Shown piece by piece: positions 38,342 through 42,270 of a stretch of 64,000 nucleotides of DNA. This DNA comes from Aselliscus stoliczkanus (taxonomy: Eukaryota > Chordata > Mammalia > Chiroptera > Hipposideridae): the NCBI GenBank assembly GCA_033961575.1, contig CM066739.1:69812559-69876558 (forward strand), given 5' to 3'. The first letter of the stretch is position 1. Every line of letters begins with the position of its first letter. Both the position numbers and the translations under genes were made by a program. The notes under the pieces are model-generated. The model was not told where the DNA came from, did not search any database, and saw only the letters and a list, made by a program, of their open reading frames with translations.

Positions 38342-41188
38342 AAAGCATTTTCATTCACAGATCGCCTGATGCTCAAAAATGGACCCCAAGTTAAGAATCA
38401 TGGCTCAAAAACACTCATTTTCAGAAAGCTGAAAAATTAAGATGTTTCTTAATATTGGTGATTTAAGTGTGCTTTTATTTAAAATAAAGACCTTTTTATT
38501 TACATGTTTCTTCATTACTCTAGGGTGAGCTATTACTCTAGGGAGAACATCCCATCACCATAACAACAGAGGATGGACTCTGCATAGTTCAGATTTGCTC
38601 CAACTTGGATCATGACTCTTGGGTTATTCATTTGACCCTGCTTTTTACTGTATTCTGCCTCTCTCCATGCAGTCTGACTGACCTGTACAGTCTCCTCCGA
38701 ATTTATGACCCAACTCCTTTCATTTCCACTCCCCTGCCTCCTACTGAACAGTTTGAACTTTACAAAATACTAGGGAAGGATCACCCATATTTTAAAGAGA
38801 TTCCTTGCAGAAAGGTTCACAAGTGTACTTTAAAATTTTAGCTTGTTTTTAGTGAATTTAAAGTATTATTTGCTTTATAAAACTCAAATGGAGTTTATTT
38901 TCCAAATATAAAAAATACCAGCAGGTTCTTAATAGCTTCCCTCCTACGTTTATAGTGCTTATTTTTCTGTGTCCTTTCACATGTGTTTAAAAAAGAAACT
39001 TATCCTCAAAGCACCCTGAGAAATGGCACACCAGGTTTCAGGGTGCCCACTTCCTGGCTGAGGAAGCTTAGGTACAGCTACCAAGTTCATTCGCGGGGAG
39101 AAGACCAGCCCTGGACATTCCAGCCAAATGTCCGCAACGCCTGCTCTGAAGGCCCACTGTGACCTGCGTCGCTGACGCTGCCTTATCCTTGTGCCATTGC
39201 TAGATGTCGACGAGTGCCTGGAGCAGAATGTGCGCTGTGGGCCGAATCGCATGTGCTTCAACATGAGAGGGAGCTACCAGTGCATCGACACACCTTGTCC
39301 GCCCAACTACCAACGGGACCCCGTCTCAGGGTATGTCTTGCCTTCTCTTCCCAGACATGCTTTTGAAATCCCTTCTTGCTCTCTGTCCTTGGCCCACAAA
39401 CCCTGTCTGTAGTCATGTTGAACTCACAGGAAATCACTAACCCCAGGAGACATGGGGTAACAGTGTGTTCCTTCCTCAATGAATGGGCAAGACGTGAACT
39501 CATCCCACAGCCCCCACTGTGGCCTACGCCATCACTGTGGGCCGCCCAGGTTTCCCGGAGCAGCCTCCCCAGCGTGTAATCCACCAGGCACCATCCAGAA
39601 TTCGGCCTCAGCAGTGAGCATATCACAGGGGAAAGAGCCCGCCTTTCTTTGAAATGTACTAGTTTCCGTTTGTGTTGCCTCAGAGTAGTAAGGTCTCTTG
39701 GCACTTAGAGCCCTCCCAGAAGTACCTTGGCTGTCGCTGTGATGACTCATGGCGACTTCATGAGAGAATGGGAATGAGCAGGGATGAGTCAGTAGTCTGC
39801 CGGTTCACACGTTTCCTACTGTCTGAAACATCGTCTTTCCTGGATTCCGAATAAACACCTCTACTATTTGTCCCTCCCCTTGCAGAAATGTTGTACTCTG
39901 TTCAGGTACCACCGTATCGAGTGCTTGACCGACAAGGGTCCTTCTGAGTAGGATCTGCTAATAGAAACCAAATGGTAGTTGGAGCTCACACTTTGATTTT
40001 CCTCTCAGCAGTGACTACCAAGTTACTGTAACATGGTCAAGTGGGGACTGTCCAGGATCCACTAAAAAGCTCTTCATAACTGGCCTGAGAAGAATAAGAA
40101 GGAGAGGGAGAAAATTAAAAATAGAGATTTATGAAACTTCTAAAAATAATCTGACTGAAGAATCCATATCTTCAGAAAATGGTCCTTTGTACACTTTAAA
40201 AAAAAATTTTTCTCTTTGTTACCAGGGATTATTGGCAAACAATTTAAAAGTCATGATAACTCAAACATAGCCAGTGCAGCTCAGGAAAAAGAAAATACAA
40301 TATTTTCAATCTGAAATATGTGGAAGACAAACGCAAAAAGAAGGGTTTTCTTCCAGGCATCCTAGCTGACCTTTTATTATTTTCAAAAAAATAAACCAAA
40401 TATCAATATTTCTCTTTCAGCTTTCCAACAGCATTAGAATAGATATACCACAATTTAAAAATAGCCCATATTTCCTGTCTTTAAGCAATACTTGTTTCCA
40501 ATGTAAGTGCAGATGCTTCTATTTACAAAACTGACTTTTTGAAGCTACTCTTGTGGTACTCATACTTACTTCCGTGGTTCAAAAGCTTCTGATTTTAATG
40601 GAGAGATAGATATTTGACTCTACACCAGCATACGCTCAGAACCATCCGGCATCTGGTTTGAGTTAGTGACACAGAACGTGGGGTGAGCCTTACTGCTCTT
40701 GCGGTCAGACTGTCTCCTGCCTGTGCTGCTCGAAAGTTGTCATGGATCATGTTCACCTGCTTCATGTCTTCTGCCTCCCAGCCAGACAACTATATGCGTT
40801 TCGTGTGTTTGTTGTCCACAGGTTTTGCCTCAAGAACTGTCCACCCAATGATTTGGAATGTGCCTTGAGCCCATATGCCTTGGAATACAAACTCGTCTCC
40901 CTCCCATTTGGAATAGCCGCCAATCAAGATCTAATCCGGCTGGTGGCATACACGCAGGATGGAGTGATGCATCCCAGGACAAGTTTTCTCATGGTAGATG
41001 AGGAACACGCTGTTCCTTTTGCCTTAAGGGATGAAAACCTGAAAGGAGTGGTGTACACAACACAACCGCTCCGAGAACCAGAGACCTATCGCATGAGGGT
41101 CAGAGCCTTATCCTACAGTGCCAATGGGACCATTGAGTATCAGACCACATTTATAGTGTATATAGCTGTGTCTGCCTACCCATACTAA
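347..41188 (+). CDS. HMCN1: Hemicentin-1, C-terminal part (20 exons joined)
   Basis: This is the 3' coding part of the gene for hemicentin-1 (fibulin-6), a secreted extracellular-matrix protein of basement membranes, cell junctions and the cleavage furrow. Twenty exons with GT-AG borders join in one open frame of 1108 residues. The first residue is split with an exon left of the window. Order: six TSP1 repeats (residues 1-342), nidogen G2 domain (343-558), short linker (559-579), eight EGF modules (580-987) and a terminal fibulin-type domain (988-1108). The order and the C-terminus SAYPY match my recollection of human HMCN1. The VWA domain and the Ig-domain array must lie upstream. If the bat protein equals human length (5635 residues, from memory), window residue 1 is residue 4528. 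No frameshift or premature stop was found. HMCN2 has a similar layout, but the residue-level match is to HMCN1. Confidence 0.96.
649..819 (+). CDS. HMCN1: HMCN1 exon, TSP1 repeat 2
   Basis: A 171-nt exon (phase 1-1) encodes residues 58-114. The acceptor is TTGTACAG and the donor GTGAGA. The module opens [19 protein letters not shown], so the WxxWxxW ladder and the CxxSCG O-fucose site are both kept. It has a possible N-glycosylation site at NRT just after the second cysteine and ends CNIRPCP. The intron before it is only 131 bp, making this the closest exon pair in the window. Confidence 0.95.
1195..1345 (+). repeat. MIR/L2-like relic
   Basis: The segment around CTATCATGTGCTAGGAACC, then TTAGGTGCTTTATATACAT and AACAGCCCTACGGCAGAGG, follows the order of the mammal-wide MIR/L2 core region. 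It is strongly diverged. The assignment is by eye. Confidence 0.5.
1770..2110 (+). repeat. L2-like then MIR-like relics
   Basis: An (ATTC)n run at about 1748-1775 leads into TTATTGAGCACCCATTCTAT and GCACTGTTCTGGGTGCTAGA, typical of L2/MIR 3' segments. A second piece at about 1980-2110 contains ACAGATGAGGAACTGA and GGATTTGAAGCCAGGTC, the MIR core order. Both are diverged. Confidence 0.5.
2525..2577. repeat. (TA)n microsatellite
   Basis: About 26 perfect TA units, starting just left of the mariner relic. It causes spurious Tyr/Ile-rich open frames on the minus strand. Confidence 0.97.
2611..2872 (-). mobile_element. Mariner-type DNA transposon relic, internally deleted
   Basis: Inverted ends are visible. 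The left end contains GGTGCAAAAAACATATACAC and the right end is the complement of GTATACATTTTTTTTTTGGC, with ACCCC at its outer edge. On the minus strand, codons from about 2811 to 2749 read [17 protein letters not shown] and then stop, which resembles the C-terminal tail of mariner-family transposases (...GGHFEHLL). The rest of the transposase is missing, so this is an internally deleted copy of about 260 bp. It cannot move on its own. Confidence 0.7.
2985..3140 (+). repeat. MIR-like relic
   Basis: TGTGCCAAGCATCTTTCATC, CTAATCCTAGTAAGGTAGAC and TTTTATTATCTGCATG follow the MIR core order (size class, regional decline, cell counts). Diverged and assigned by eye. Confidence 0.5.
4043..4150 (+). 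mobile_element. tRNA-derived SINE (Rhin-1-like) with 17-bp target duplication
   Basis: The element begins GGCCGGCCGAGTGGCACAGT, with a pol III A-box-like TGGCACAGTGG and a B-box-like GGTTCGGGTCC. It ends GACACTGCCCTC plus an (AAAT)n tail. It is flanked by a perfect 17-bp duplication, AAAACATACTTTATGAG, at 4026-4042 and 4151-4167, which proves retroposition. The perfect duplication suggests a fairly recent insertion. Confidence 0.93.
5014..5184 (+). CDS. HMCN1: HMCN1 exon, TSP1 repeat 3
   Basis: A 171-nt exon (phase 1-1) encodes residues 115-171 and opens [20 protein letters not shown]. The donor is GTAAGA. The acceptor TATTTGTAG lacks a pyrimidine run directly upstream. A long T-run lies about 50 bp upstream at 4951-4963, and a branch-like TGACTTA sits between the two. 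The protein match to the TSP1 family and the phase agreement fix the start despite the weak acceptor. Confidence 0.93.
5357..5527 (+). CDS. HMCN1: HMCN1 exon, TSP1 repeat 4
   Basis: A 171-nt exon (phase 1-1) encodes residues 172-228. The acceptor is CATCCAG and the donor GTGAGT. The module opens [20 protein letters not shown] and ends CNSDPCP. It follows repeat 3 after an intron of only 172 bp. The last base is A rather than G, so the split codon at the next junction gives Thr (THGNW), which matches the order of TSP1 repeats in human hemicentin-1 as I recall it. Confidence 0.95.
6177..6347 (+). CDS. HMCN1: HMCN1 exon, TSP1 repeat 5
   Basis: A 171-nt exon (phase 1-1) encodes residues 229-285. 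The acceptor is GTTGTAG and the donor GTAAGC. The module reads [20 protein letters not shown] at its start and ends CNTDMCP. It is notably rich in CpG for this locus, for example around 6225-6270. Both the Trp ladder and the O-fucosylation motif are complete. Confidence 0.95.
6518..6688 (+). CDS. HMCN1: HMCN1 exon, TSP1 repeat 6
   Basis: A 171-nt exon (phase 1-1) encodes residues 286-342, the last TSP1 repeat. The acceptor is TTCACAG and the donor GTAAGC. The module opens [20 protein letters not shown] and ends CNIQACP. Repeats 5 and 6 are separated by 170 bp. After this exon comes a 2.8-kb intron that marks the change to the nidogen G2 domain. Confidence 0.95.
7857..7937 (-). mobile_element. 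tRNA-derived SINE, 5'-truncated
   Basis: Read on the minus strand, this copy has only the B-box half, the GACACTGCCCTC block and the A tail. The GGCCGGCC head and A box are missing. It is flanked by an exact 11-bp duplication, CTATTCCTCTT, at 7846-7856 and 7938-7948. The duplication abuts the truncation point, so the shortening happened at insertion and not by later deletion. Confidence 0.88.
8280..8345 (+). repeat. L2-like 3' fragment
   Basis: AAGCTCTATGAAGACAGGTC followed by TCATGTCTTTTTTCTCC matches the common L2 phrase for the end of the element. Short and diverged. Confidence 0.45.
8985..9215 (+). repeat. MIR SINE
   Basis: The complete MIR order is visible: CATCTGTATTCAGATTCTCA, CCTAGCTATGTAATGATGGG, AAGCCACTTGATTTCTCCG, GTTTTAATAGGATTAAAAG, AGTTAACACATATTAAGTGC and TTCAATAAGTTCTCATTATT. 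This is an ancient mammal-wide element. Confidence 0.8.
9529..9678 (+). CDS. HMCN1: HMCN1 exon, nidogen G2 domain part 1
   Basis: A 150-nt exon (phase 1-1) encodes residues 343-392, starting [20 protein letters not shown]. The acceptor CCCAATAG follows a C/T-rich run and the donor is GTAAGT. It is the start of the G2F beta-barrel domain shared by nidogens and hemicentins, which in nidogen binds collagen IV and perlecan. A possible N-glycosylation site (NAT) follows in FLNATVTDS. Confidence 0.94.
9744..9857 (-). mobile_element. tRNA-derived SINE (Rhin-1-like)
   Basis: A full-length copy in reverse orientation, ending at the complement of GGCCGGCCGAGTGGCGCGG. It is flanked by a perfect 13-bp duplication, ATATATTATTCTT, at 9731-9743 and 9858-9870. 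Confidence 0.92.
10082..10219 (+). CDS. HMCN1: HMCN1 exon, nidogen G2 domain part 2
   Basis: A 138-nt exon (phase 1-1) encodes residues 393-438. It reads [20 protein letters not shown] after the split Gly and continues [21 protein letters not shown]. The acceptor is TTTTTTCTGTAG. The donor GTTAGT is non-optimal at position +3 but is a known variant of the consensus. The exon continues the G2 beta-barrel in frame. Confidence 0.93.
11210..11331 (+). CDS. HMCN1: HMCN1 exon, nidogen G2 domain part 3
   Basis: A 122-nt exon (phase 1 to phase 0) encodes residues 439-479: [20 protein letters not shown], then [20 protein letters not shown]. The acceptor is AATTCCCAG and the donor GTAAAG. It is the first exon in the window to leave the phase 1-1 pattern, as expected inside a domain split over several exons. 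A relic L1 3' end disrupted by microsatellites begins about 150 bp downstream. Confidence 0.93.
11555..11587. repeat. (AC)n microsatellite
   Basis: About 16 AC units preceded by a short (TA)n at 11544-11555. It sits directly against the left end of the mariner MITE. Confidence 0.95.
11588..11713. mobile_element. Mariner-type MITE, about 126 bp
   Basis: Starts GGGCACCAAAAAAAGGTATA with TTTTAAGAAAGG following. It ends GTGTATACATTTTTTGGCAC, with TCC at its edge, which is the inverted complement of the start. The left 100 bp match the non-coding end of the mariner relic at 2611-2872 (AAAAACTGTATT, TTGTAATACTCAATA, AAGATGAATACAAGTCA), so the two belong to one family. This copy lacks the transposase tail. 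Confidence 0.75.
11717..11766. repeat. (GT)n(TA)n microsatellite
   Basis: About 15 GT units followed by about 10 TA units, directly against the right end of the mariner MITE. It is the inverted complement of the run on the other side. Confidence 0.95.
11767..11912. repeat. Short element with imperfect inverted ends
   Basis: This 146-bp unit starts CCTTAGATTGCAGATAACTT and ends GGAACGAATTATACC, CTTATAAACCAAGGTATTAC. The outer bases (TACCTTAGATT against the complement TACCTTGGTTT) are inverted. It reads like a DNA-transposon MITE seen in other mammals, but I cannot name the family. Confidence 0.4.
11913..12087. repeat. (TG)n and (AT)n compound microsatellite
   Basis: A (TG)n run at 11913-11944 is followed by two copies of a segment containing CATATATTCTTTATCCA or close variants. 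These are interleaved with (AT)n runs at about 11967-11990 and 12053-12087. The doubled segment suggests slippage-driven duplication. Confidence 0.85.
12882..13119 (+). CDS. HMCN1: HMCN1 exon, nidogen G2 domain part 4
   Basis: A 238-nt exon (phase 0 to phase 1) encodes residues 480-558. It starts [20 protein letters not shown] and ends FKIHASISK. The acceptor is CCTTCTTAG and the donor GTAATT. It completes the G2 beta-barrel and returns the phase to 1. A possible N-glycosylation site (NHT) lies in YTWNHTVVY. Confidence 0.94.
15290..15480 (+). repeat. Old L1-like fragment
   Basis: ATGCACACTGAAACAATGAG, GGTATCATTTTTCAATTATC and CATACTCTGCCAGTAGGGGT, then GTAAATTTG, follow the order of a well-known L1 ORF2 segment. 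It is strongly diverged. The flanks (14930-15290 and 15480-15640) may belong to the same relic. Confidence 0.5.
16355..16780 (-). mobile_element. Composite SINE, about 430 bp, copy 1
   Basis: Read on the minus strand it begins with the tRNA-like head (GGCCGGCCGAGTGGCAC...) and the block GACACTGCCCTC. It continues through a body of about 300 bp with short palindromic phrases (complement of CACTGCAGCAGGGGCTGCAG) and ends with a tail that contains the complement of TTGGGGAATTGGGGGAGGGG. The same tail ends the VES-like element at 35334. A second copy lies at 61121-61553. Target duplications around this copy are unclear because both flanks are TTATT-rich. Confidence 0.8.
17350..17560 (+). repeat. 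MIR SINE
   Basis: CTTGCATCAAAATCCTTCTG, GGCCTTTGACATTAGGCAAC, TATAACCTCAGTCTCTAATT, CCTCATCTGAAAATCAGTTA and TTGTGAGGTTTAAATGAAAT follow the MIR order. Confidence 0.75.
18081..18122. repeat. (GT)n microsatellite
   Basis: About 21 GT units without interruption. Confidence 0.97.
18874..18936 (+). CDS. HMCN1: HMCN1 exon, short linker before the EGF array
   Basis: A 63-nt exon (phase 1-1) encodes residues 559-579: [20 protein letters not shown] followed by Thr. The acceptor is CTACGGTAG and the donor GTAAGT. It holds two cysteines and resembles the C-terminal half of an EGF-like module, bridging the G2 domain and the EGF array. It lies alone between introns of 5.75 kb and 1.0 kb and is too short to show up as an isolated open frame. 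Phase and peptide identify it. Confidence 0.9.
19025..19195 (+). repeat. MIR-like relic
   Basis: CACAATAGTCCTATAAATGC, TTTTACAGGTGAGTAAATTG, AAGTTAAGTAGCACGCC and GAGGCAGAGCTGGATTTGAA follow the MIR/L2 3' core order. Confidence 0.6.
19530..19720 (+). repeat. MIR SINE
   Basis: AGATCTGAGCTCTGCCAGTC, ATGACCTTTGTGACCTTGGG, CAATTTACTGAACCTCTGTG and AAATGAGGATAGTAACAAAA match the MIR core closely. Confidence 0.8.
19954..20073 (+). CDS. HMCN1: HMCN1 exon, calcium-binding EGF 1
   Basis: A 120-nt exon (phase 1-1) encodes residues 580-619. It opens [20 protein letters not shown] and ends GRTCQ. The DxDEC start and the CxN(x4)YxCxC segment fit calcium-binding EGF modules with Asn hydroxylation. The acceptor is TTCTTTCAG and the donor GTATTT. 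Confidence 0.94.
20410..20517 (+). mobile_element. tRNA-derived SINE (Rhin-1-like)
   Basis: A full-length copy beginning GGCCGGCCGAGTGGCACAGT with an (ACAA)n tail. It is flanked by a perfect 12-bp duplication, AAAGAATTTCAG, at 20398-20409 and 20518-20529. It shares the AGTGGCACAGTGG variant with the copy at 4043. Confidence 0.93.
20765..20885 (+). repeat. MIR/L2-like relic
   Basis: TATACATTATTTCCTTTAAT, ATTATTATCCCCATTTTACA and GATGAGAAAAGTGGGAGCTC follow the MIR core order. Confidence 0.65.
21131..21265 (+). CDS. HMCN1: HMCN1 exon, calcium-binding EGF 2
   Basis: A 135-nt exon (phase 1-1) encodes residues 620-664, opening [20 protein letters not shown]. The acceptor is TTGTTGCAG and the donor GTATAA. 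The spacing between the fourth and fifth cysteines (CVVRCG) is longer than in its neighbours, as also in EGF 4 and EGF 8. Confidence 0.94.
21540..22165 (-). mobile_element. L1 3' end, old, reversed
   Basis: Read on the minus strand the order is that of an old L1M-type 3' end: the complements of CCAAGTTTTAGTAGTTATGA, TTTATCCATTCACCAACTTA, TCTGGAAACCACTGATCTTT, CTTGGTGTTGTACATCC and ACATTGATGCATCATAATCA all occur in sequence. It carries no intact open frame. Confidence 0.7.
22728..22806 (-). mobile_element. L1 3' tip, reversed
   Basis: TTAATTGGGGTGACATTGAT, then TAGTAAAATTATATAGG and TTTCAAGTGTACATTGTTC. This is the reverse complement of the same 3' tail seen at about 12400-12450 and 47065-47100, preceded by an A/T run. 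It is a severely 5'-truncated insertion. Confidence 0.65.
23677..23790 (+). CDS. HMCN1: HMCN1 exon, calcium-binding EGF 3
   Basis: A 114-nt exon (phase 1-1) encodes residues 665-702, opening [20 protein letters not shown] and ending GRKCM. It is the shortest EGF module in the array. The acceptor is TTTTACAG and the donor GTGAGG. Confidence 0.94.
23909..24186. repeat. TA-rich microsatellite cluster
   Basis: (TA)n runs at about 23909-23937 and 23943-23975, and a degenerate TATATAA/GATA-rich stretch at about 24085-24186. It lies between the exons for EGF 3 and EGF 4. Confidence 0.9.
24447..24572 (+). CDS. HMCN1: HMCN1 exon, calcium-binding EGF 4
   Basis: A 126-nt exon (phase 1-1) encodes residues 703-744, opening [20 protein letters not shown] and ending ENGTCI, with a possible N-glycosylation site (NGT). 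The acceptor TTTTATGAAG ends in AAG rather than CAG or TAG, which is suboptimal. The donor is GTGAGT. Confidence 0.93.
24573..26453 (+). other. HMCN1: HMCN1 intron between EGF 4 and EGF 5
   Basis: A 1.9-kb intron in which I recognise no repeat family, RNA gene or coding segment. It is AT-rich with short homopolymer runs, for example at 25629-25641 and 26220-26240. Confidence 0.7.
26454..26582 (+). CDS. HMCN1: HMCN1 exon, calcium-binding EGF 5
   Basis: A 129-nt exon (phase 1-1) encodes residues 745-787, opening [20 protein letters not shown] and ending GRPCM. The acceptor is GTCTATAG and the donor GTAAGT. All six cysteines are present. Confidence 0.94.
26583..28047 (+). other. HMCN1: HMCN1 intron between EGF 5 and EGF 6
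   Basis: A 1.5-kb intron with a Tigger-like MITE at 26812-26922 near its 5' end and a T-rich tract at 28007-28026 before the acceptor. The middle part (26940-27990) shows nothing recognisable. Confidence 0.75.
26812..26922. mobile_element. Tigger-like MITE, 111 bp
   Basis: It starts CAGTCAGCCTCTGTATTCC and ends GGATATGGAGGGCTGACTG, which are inverted complements over about 20 bp with few mismatches. The internal phrase GGATTCAACCAACAGCTC resembles MER2/Tigger-class elements. The DNA just left of it (TTTGAACTATGTGGGTCCAC, TTCAATAAATAC) looks like the end of another old DNA element. Confidence 0.65.
28048..28398 (+). CDS. HMCN1: HMCN1 exon, EGF 6 plus Tyr/Ser/Arg-rich linker
   Basis: A 351-nt exon (phase 1-1) encodes residues 788-904, much longer than the other EGF exons. 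The first 41 residues form an EGF module opening [20 protein letters not shown]. They are followed by about 75 residues with no EGF pattern, rich in Tyr, Ser, Arg and Asn, including [19 protein letters not shown] and then [11 protein letters not shown]. The exon closes with [17 protein letters not shown] (28332-28343) fits the furin-type consensus RxK/RR. Gln 818 (codon CAA, 28137-28139) aligns with human Gln5345. The acceptor CACGAGCAG holds two AGs three bases apart. The donor is GTAAAT. Confidence 0.94.
28823..28930 (+). mobile_element. tRNA-derived SINE (Rhin-1-like)
   Basis: A full-length copy with head GGCCGGCCGAGTGGTGTGG and a long A tail. It is flanked by a perfect 17-bp duplication, AAAAGTGAATCTTTCAG, at 28806-28822 and 28931-28947. 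It lies about 420 bp after the exon for EGF 6. Confidence 0.93.
29988..30093 (-). mobile_element. tRNA-derived SINE (Rhin-1-like)
   Basis: A full-length reversed copy, more diverged than its neighbours (the head reads as the complement of ACCTCTCGGACAGCCC). It is flanked by the duplication TGGTAATTTTTT at 29976-29987 and 30094-30105. Confidence 0.9.
31491..31593 (-). mobile_element. tRNA-derived SINE (Rhin-1-like)
   Basis: A reversed copy ending at the complement of GGCCGGCCGAGTGGCGCGG. The target duplication is hard to define in the CAATTATTATT-like flanks. The A tail is short and mutated. Confidence 0.88.
31685..31845 (+). repeat. MIR/L2-like relic
   Basis: CCTTCCAAAAGCCTGTAAAA, GAGAAGTTAAGTGGCCTGCC and CAAAGTAACACAGCAAC follow the MIR 3' core order. 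Diverged. Confidence 0.5.
32433..32552 (+). CDS. HMCN1: HMCN1 exon, calcium-binding EGF 7
   Basis: A 120-nt exon (phase 1-1) encodes residues 905-944, opening [20 protein letters not shown] and ending GKTCQ. The acceptor CTCTCCACATAG follows a C/T-rich run and the donor is GTGAGA. It is isolated by introns of 4.0 and 6.65 kb. Confidence 0.94.
33070..33140 (+). repeat. L2-like fragment
   Basis: GAGATCTTAGATTCTAGTGG followed by AGACAGACATGAAAATAAG resembles a common L2 segment. Short and diverged. Confidence 0.4.
35334..35846 (+). mobile_element. VES-like tRNA SINE with repeated modules
   Basis: A 513-bp element flanked by a perfect 12-bp duplication, AGAAAGCTTTTC, at 35321-35332 and 35847-35858. 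It opens GGCCGGCCGAGTGGCTCAG and ends TTCCCCAATAAAATCTTTAA plus an A-rich tail. Two further tRNA-head-like phrases occur inside, GGCTGGATGGCTCAGCTGG near 35466 and CCCGGATGGCTCAATGG near 35568, each followed by a B-box-like phrase. The element therefore looks like tandem tRNA-related modules. The overall pattern resembles bat VES elements. Confidence 0.85.
36640..37130 (+). mobile_element. Tigger1-type DNA transposon, internally deleted
   Basis: Starts CAGTTCCACCTTATCCACAG and ends CAGATAAGGGGGAATGACT, an inverted pair. Internal phrases such as GAACATTCCAGAAATAAAC, CCTCCCACTCCGTCCTG, GACGTGAATCACCTCTTTCT and CATCCATTGGGGTCTGGGAA are those of Tigger1 (pogo group) ends as I recall them. The transposase region is missing, so this is a non-autonomous relic of about 490 bp. 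Confidence 0.8.
38279..38338. repeat. (CT)n microsatellite
   Basis: About 30 CT units. On the opposite strand it gives a spurious Arg/Glu repeat open frame. Confidence 0.97.
39204..39330 (+). CDS. HMCN1: HMCN1 exon, calcium-binding EGF 8
   Basis: A 127-nt exon (phase 1 to phase 2) encodes residues 945-986 plus two bases of Gly 987. It opens [20 protein letters not shown] and continues through [17 protein letters not shown]. The acceptor is ATTGCTAG and the donor GTATGT. The phase change to 2 marks the passage into the terminal fibulin-type domain, as in the fibulin family where the last EGF runs directly into the C-terminal domain. Confidence 0.94.
39331..40821 (+). other. HMCN1: HMCN1 last intron
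   Basis: A 1.5-kb intron, more GC-rich near its 5' end than the other introns. No interspersed repeat or additional exon was recognised. Confidence 0.75.
40822..41188 (+). CDS. HMCN1: HMCN1 last coding exon, fibulin-type C-terminal domain
   Basis: The terminal coding exon (phase 2 at its start) encodes residues 988-1108, from [20 protein letters not shown] to the C-terminus [11 protein letters not shown], with stop TAA at 41186-41188. The acceptor GTTGTCCACAG is strong. The domain is the fibulin-type C-terminal module, predicted beta-rich, which in fibulins takes part in matrix assembly. A possible N-glycosylation site (NGT) lies in YSANGTIEY. In-frame codons also continue upstream to 40742, but the acceptor and phase fix the exon start at 40822. 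Confidence 0.96.
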
Positions 41189-41590
41189 GAAGCTCTCCAA
41201 AGCCTAAGCCACAGATTTAAACTGCATAACCACAGGAATCAAGTCCCCTTCCAGATTACCATCTCCTGAACGGTTGCAATCTTGGCAACTTGAAAATGGT
41301 GCTATGCTCTGTTGTGTGTGCCTTCCTTGGTGCCACTGAGGCATTTTCACAATCCCACCATGGTTCCATCTTTTGGTAAGGTCTAGAACAGTCCCCTATT
41401 ATTTTCTTTATTTATTACACTGGAGCAGTTCCTTTCCAAAGATTATTCTGAACATCAAACAGGACATATCAGTGAGGTTTTATGGCAGCAGAGTAGCTAA
41501 GATCATTTTCCTAAAAAAAGAAAACCAAAAATAACTATAATAATAATTCAAAGCCAAGTAGATTTTTGAGTGCTTGGTGATGTTTAAAAT

Positions 41591-41596
41591 AATAAA
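41591..41596 (+). promoter_or_regulatory. HMCN1: Proximal poly(A) signal of HMCN1
   Basis: Canonical AATAAA 403 bp after the stop codon, followed by a GT-rich stretch (GGTTGCTATGTGTTTTG). It could give a shorter 3' UTR. Its use cannot be judged from sequence alone. Confidence 0.45.
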
Positions 41597-42246
41597 ACTG
41601 GTTGCTATGTGTTTTGATCAAAGCTTATTAAATAACTTATGAAGATGCTTCTTTTTTGAAGTATTGATACTTCACAATAGGACTTACACGCTTATTTTCA
41701 CTTTAAAAAGAAATGCCACTCATTTTAGAAATATAGTACAACTTGTAGGAGGTTAGTCTGATCCCAAATGGTGCTTACCTTGATTGAACATCCAAAGTAA
41801 GGATATTATTTTAGTGGTTTTGTAAAATCAGTTGAACCACTTAGGATAATAGAAAAAAAATGTTACTTTGTCCTCAGATCATTGTTGATGGCATGGATCT
41901 TCACTCTAACATATTGATACAACCTTCCATTCAGTTAGCTCCTTAGCTTTTACATTCCAGAAATTTTTTTACAGTCCTGTCAATTGGAAACAATTTTTTT
42001 AAATGTCAATGGGACAATTTTCTTCGTTTTTCTTTAAAAATCTCATATGTTCAAATTAGCATAAATGTTAAACGTCAATACACTGTACATGGTGGTAACA
42101 GACTCTGGAAGCAATTGCCAAGATGTATTCTATTTTTATGAAGTGTATATATATTACCTTAGTGTGCATTTTCTATGTAATATCTTGATGGACTCTTTTA
42201 TAAAGTTATTTTATAAGAAAAACAATGTTACAGGAAAACCAGCCTA

Positions 42247-42252
42247 AATAAA
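42247..42252 (+). promoter_or_regulatory. HMCN1: Distal poly(A) signal of HMCN1
   Basis: Canonical AATAAA followed by CACATCCTTTTTCTTAAC, a T-rich downstream element. It is the last good signal after the stop codon and the likely main end of the transcript. Confidence 0.7.
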
Positions 42253-42270
42253 AGTTTCACATCCTTTTTC

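Larger units (their letters stand above)
32553..39203 (+). other. HMCN1: HMCN1 intron between EGF 7 and EGF 8
   Basis: The largest intron in the window (6.65 kb). It holds an L2-like piece near 33070-33140, a VES-like SINE at 35334-35846, a Tigger1-type transposon at 36640-37130 and a (CT)n run at 38279-38338. The stretches 33200-35300 and 37150-38250 show nothing recognisable. Confidence 0.8.
41189..42270 (+). other. HMCN1: HMCN1 3' untranslated region
   Basis: This AT-rich stretch follows the HMCN1 stop codon. It has a proximal AATAAA at 41591-41596 and a distal one at 42247-42252, followed by a T-rich element, so the main transcript end is inferred near 42265-42275. It contains several ATTTA-type motifs and one Pumilio-like TGTATATA at 42144-42151. 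No interspersed repeat was recognised inside it, in contrast to the DNA on either side. The exact cleavage site is inferred. Confidence 0.75.

Noticed and set aside
38605..38841. A 78-codon open frame in the last large intron, considered as an extra HMCN1 exon
   Set aside because: It has no EGF-type cysteine pattern and would break the EGF 7 to EGF 8 junction, whose phases already agree.
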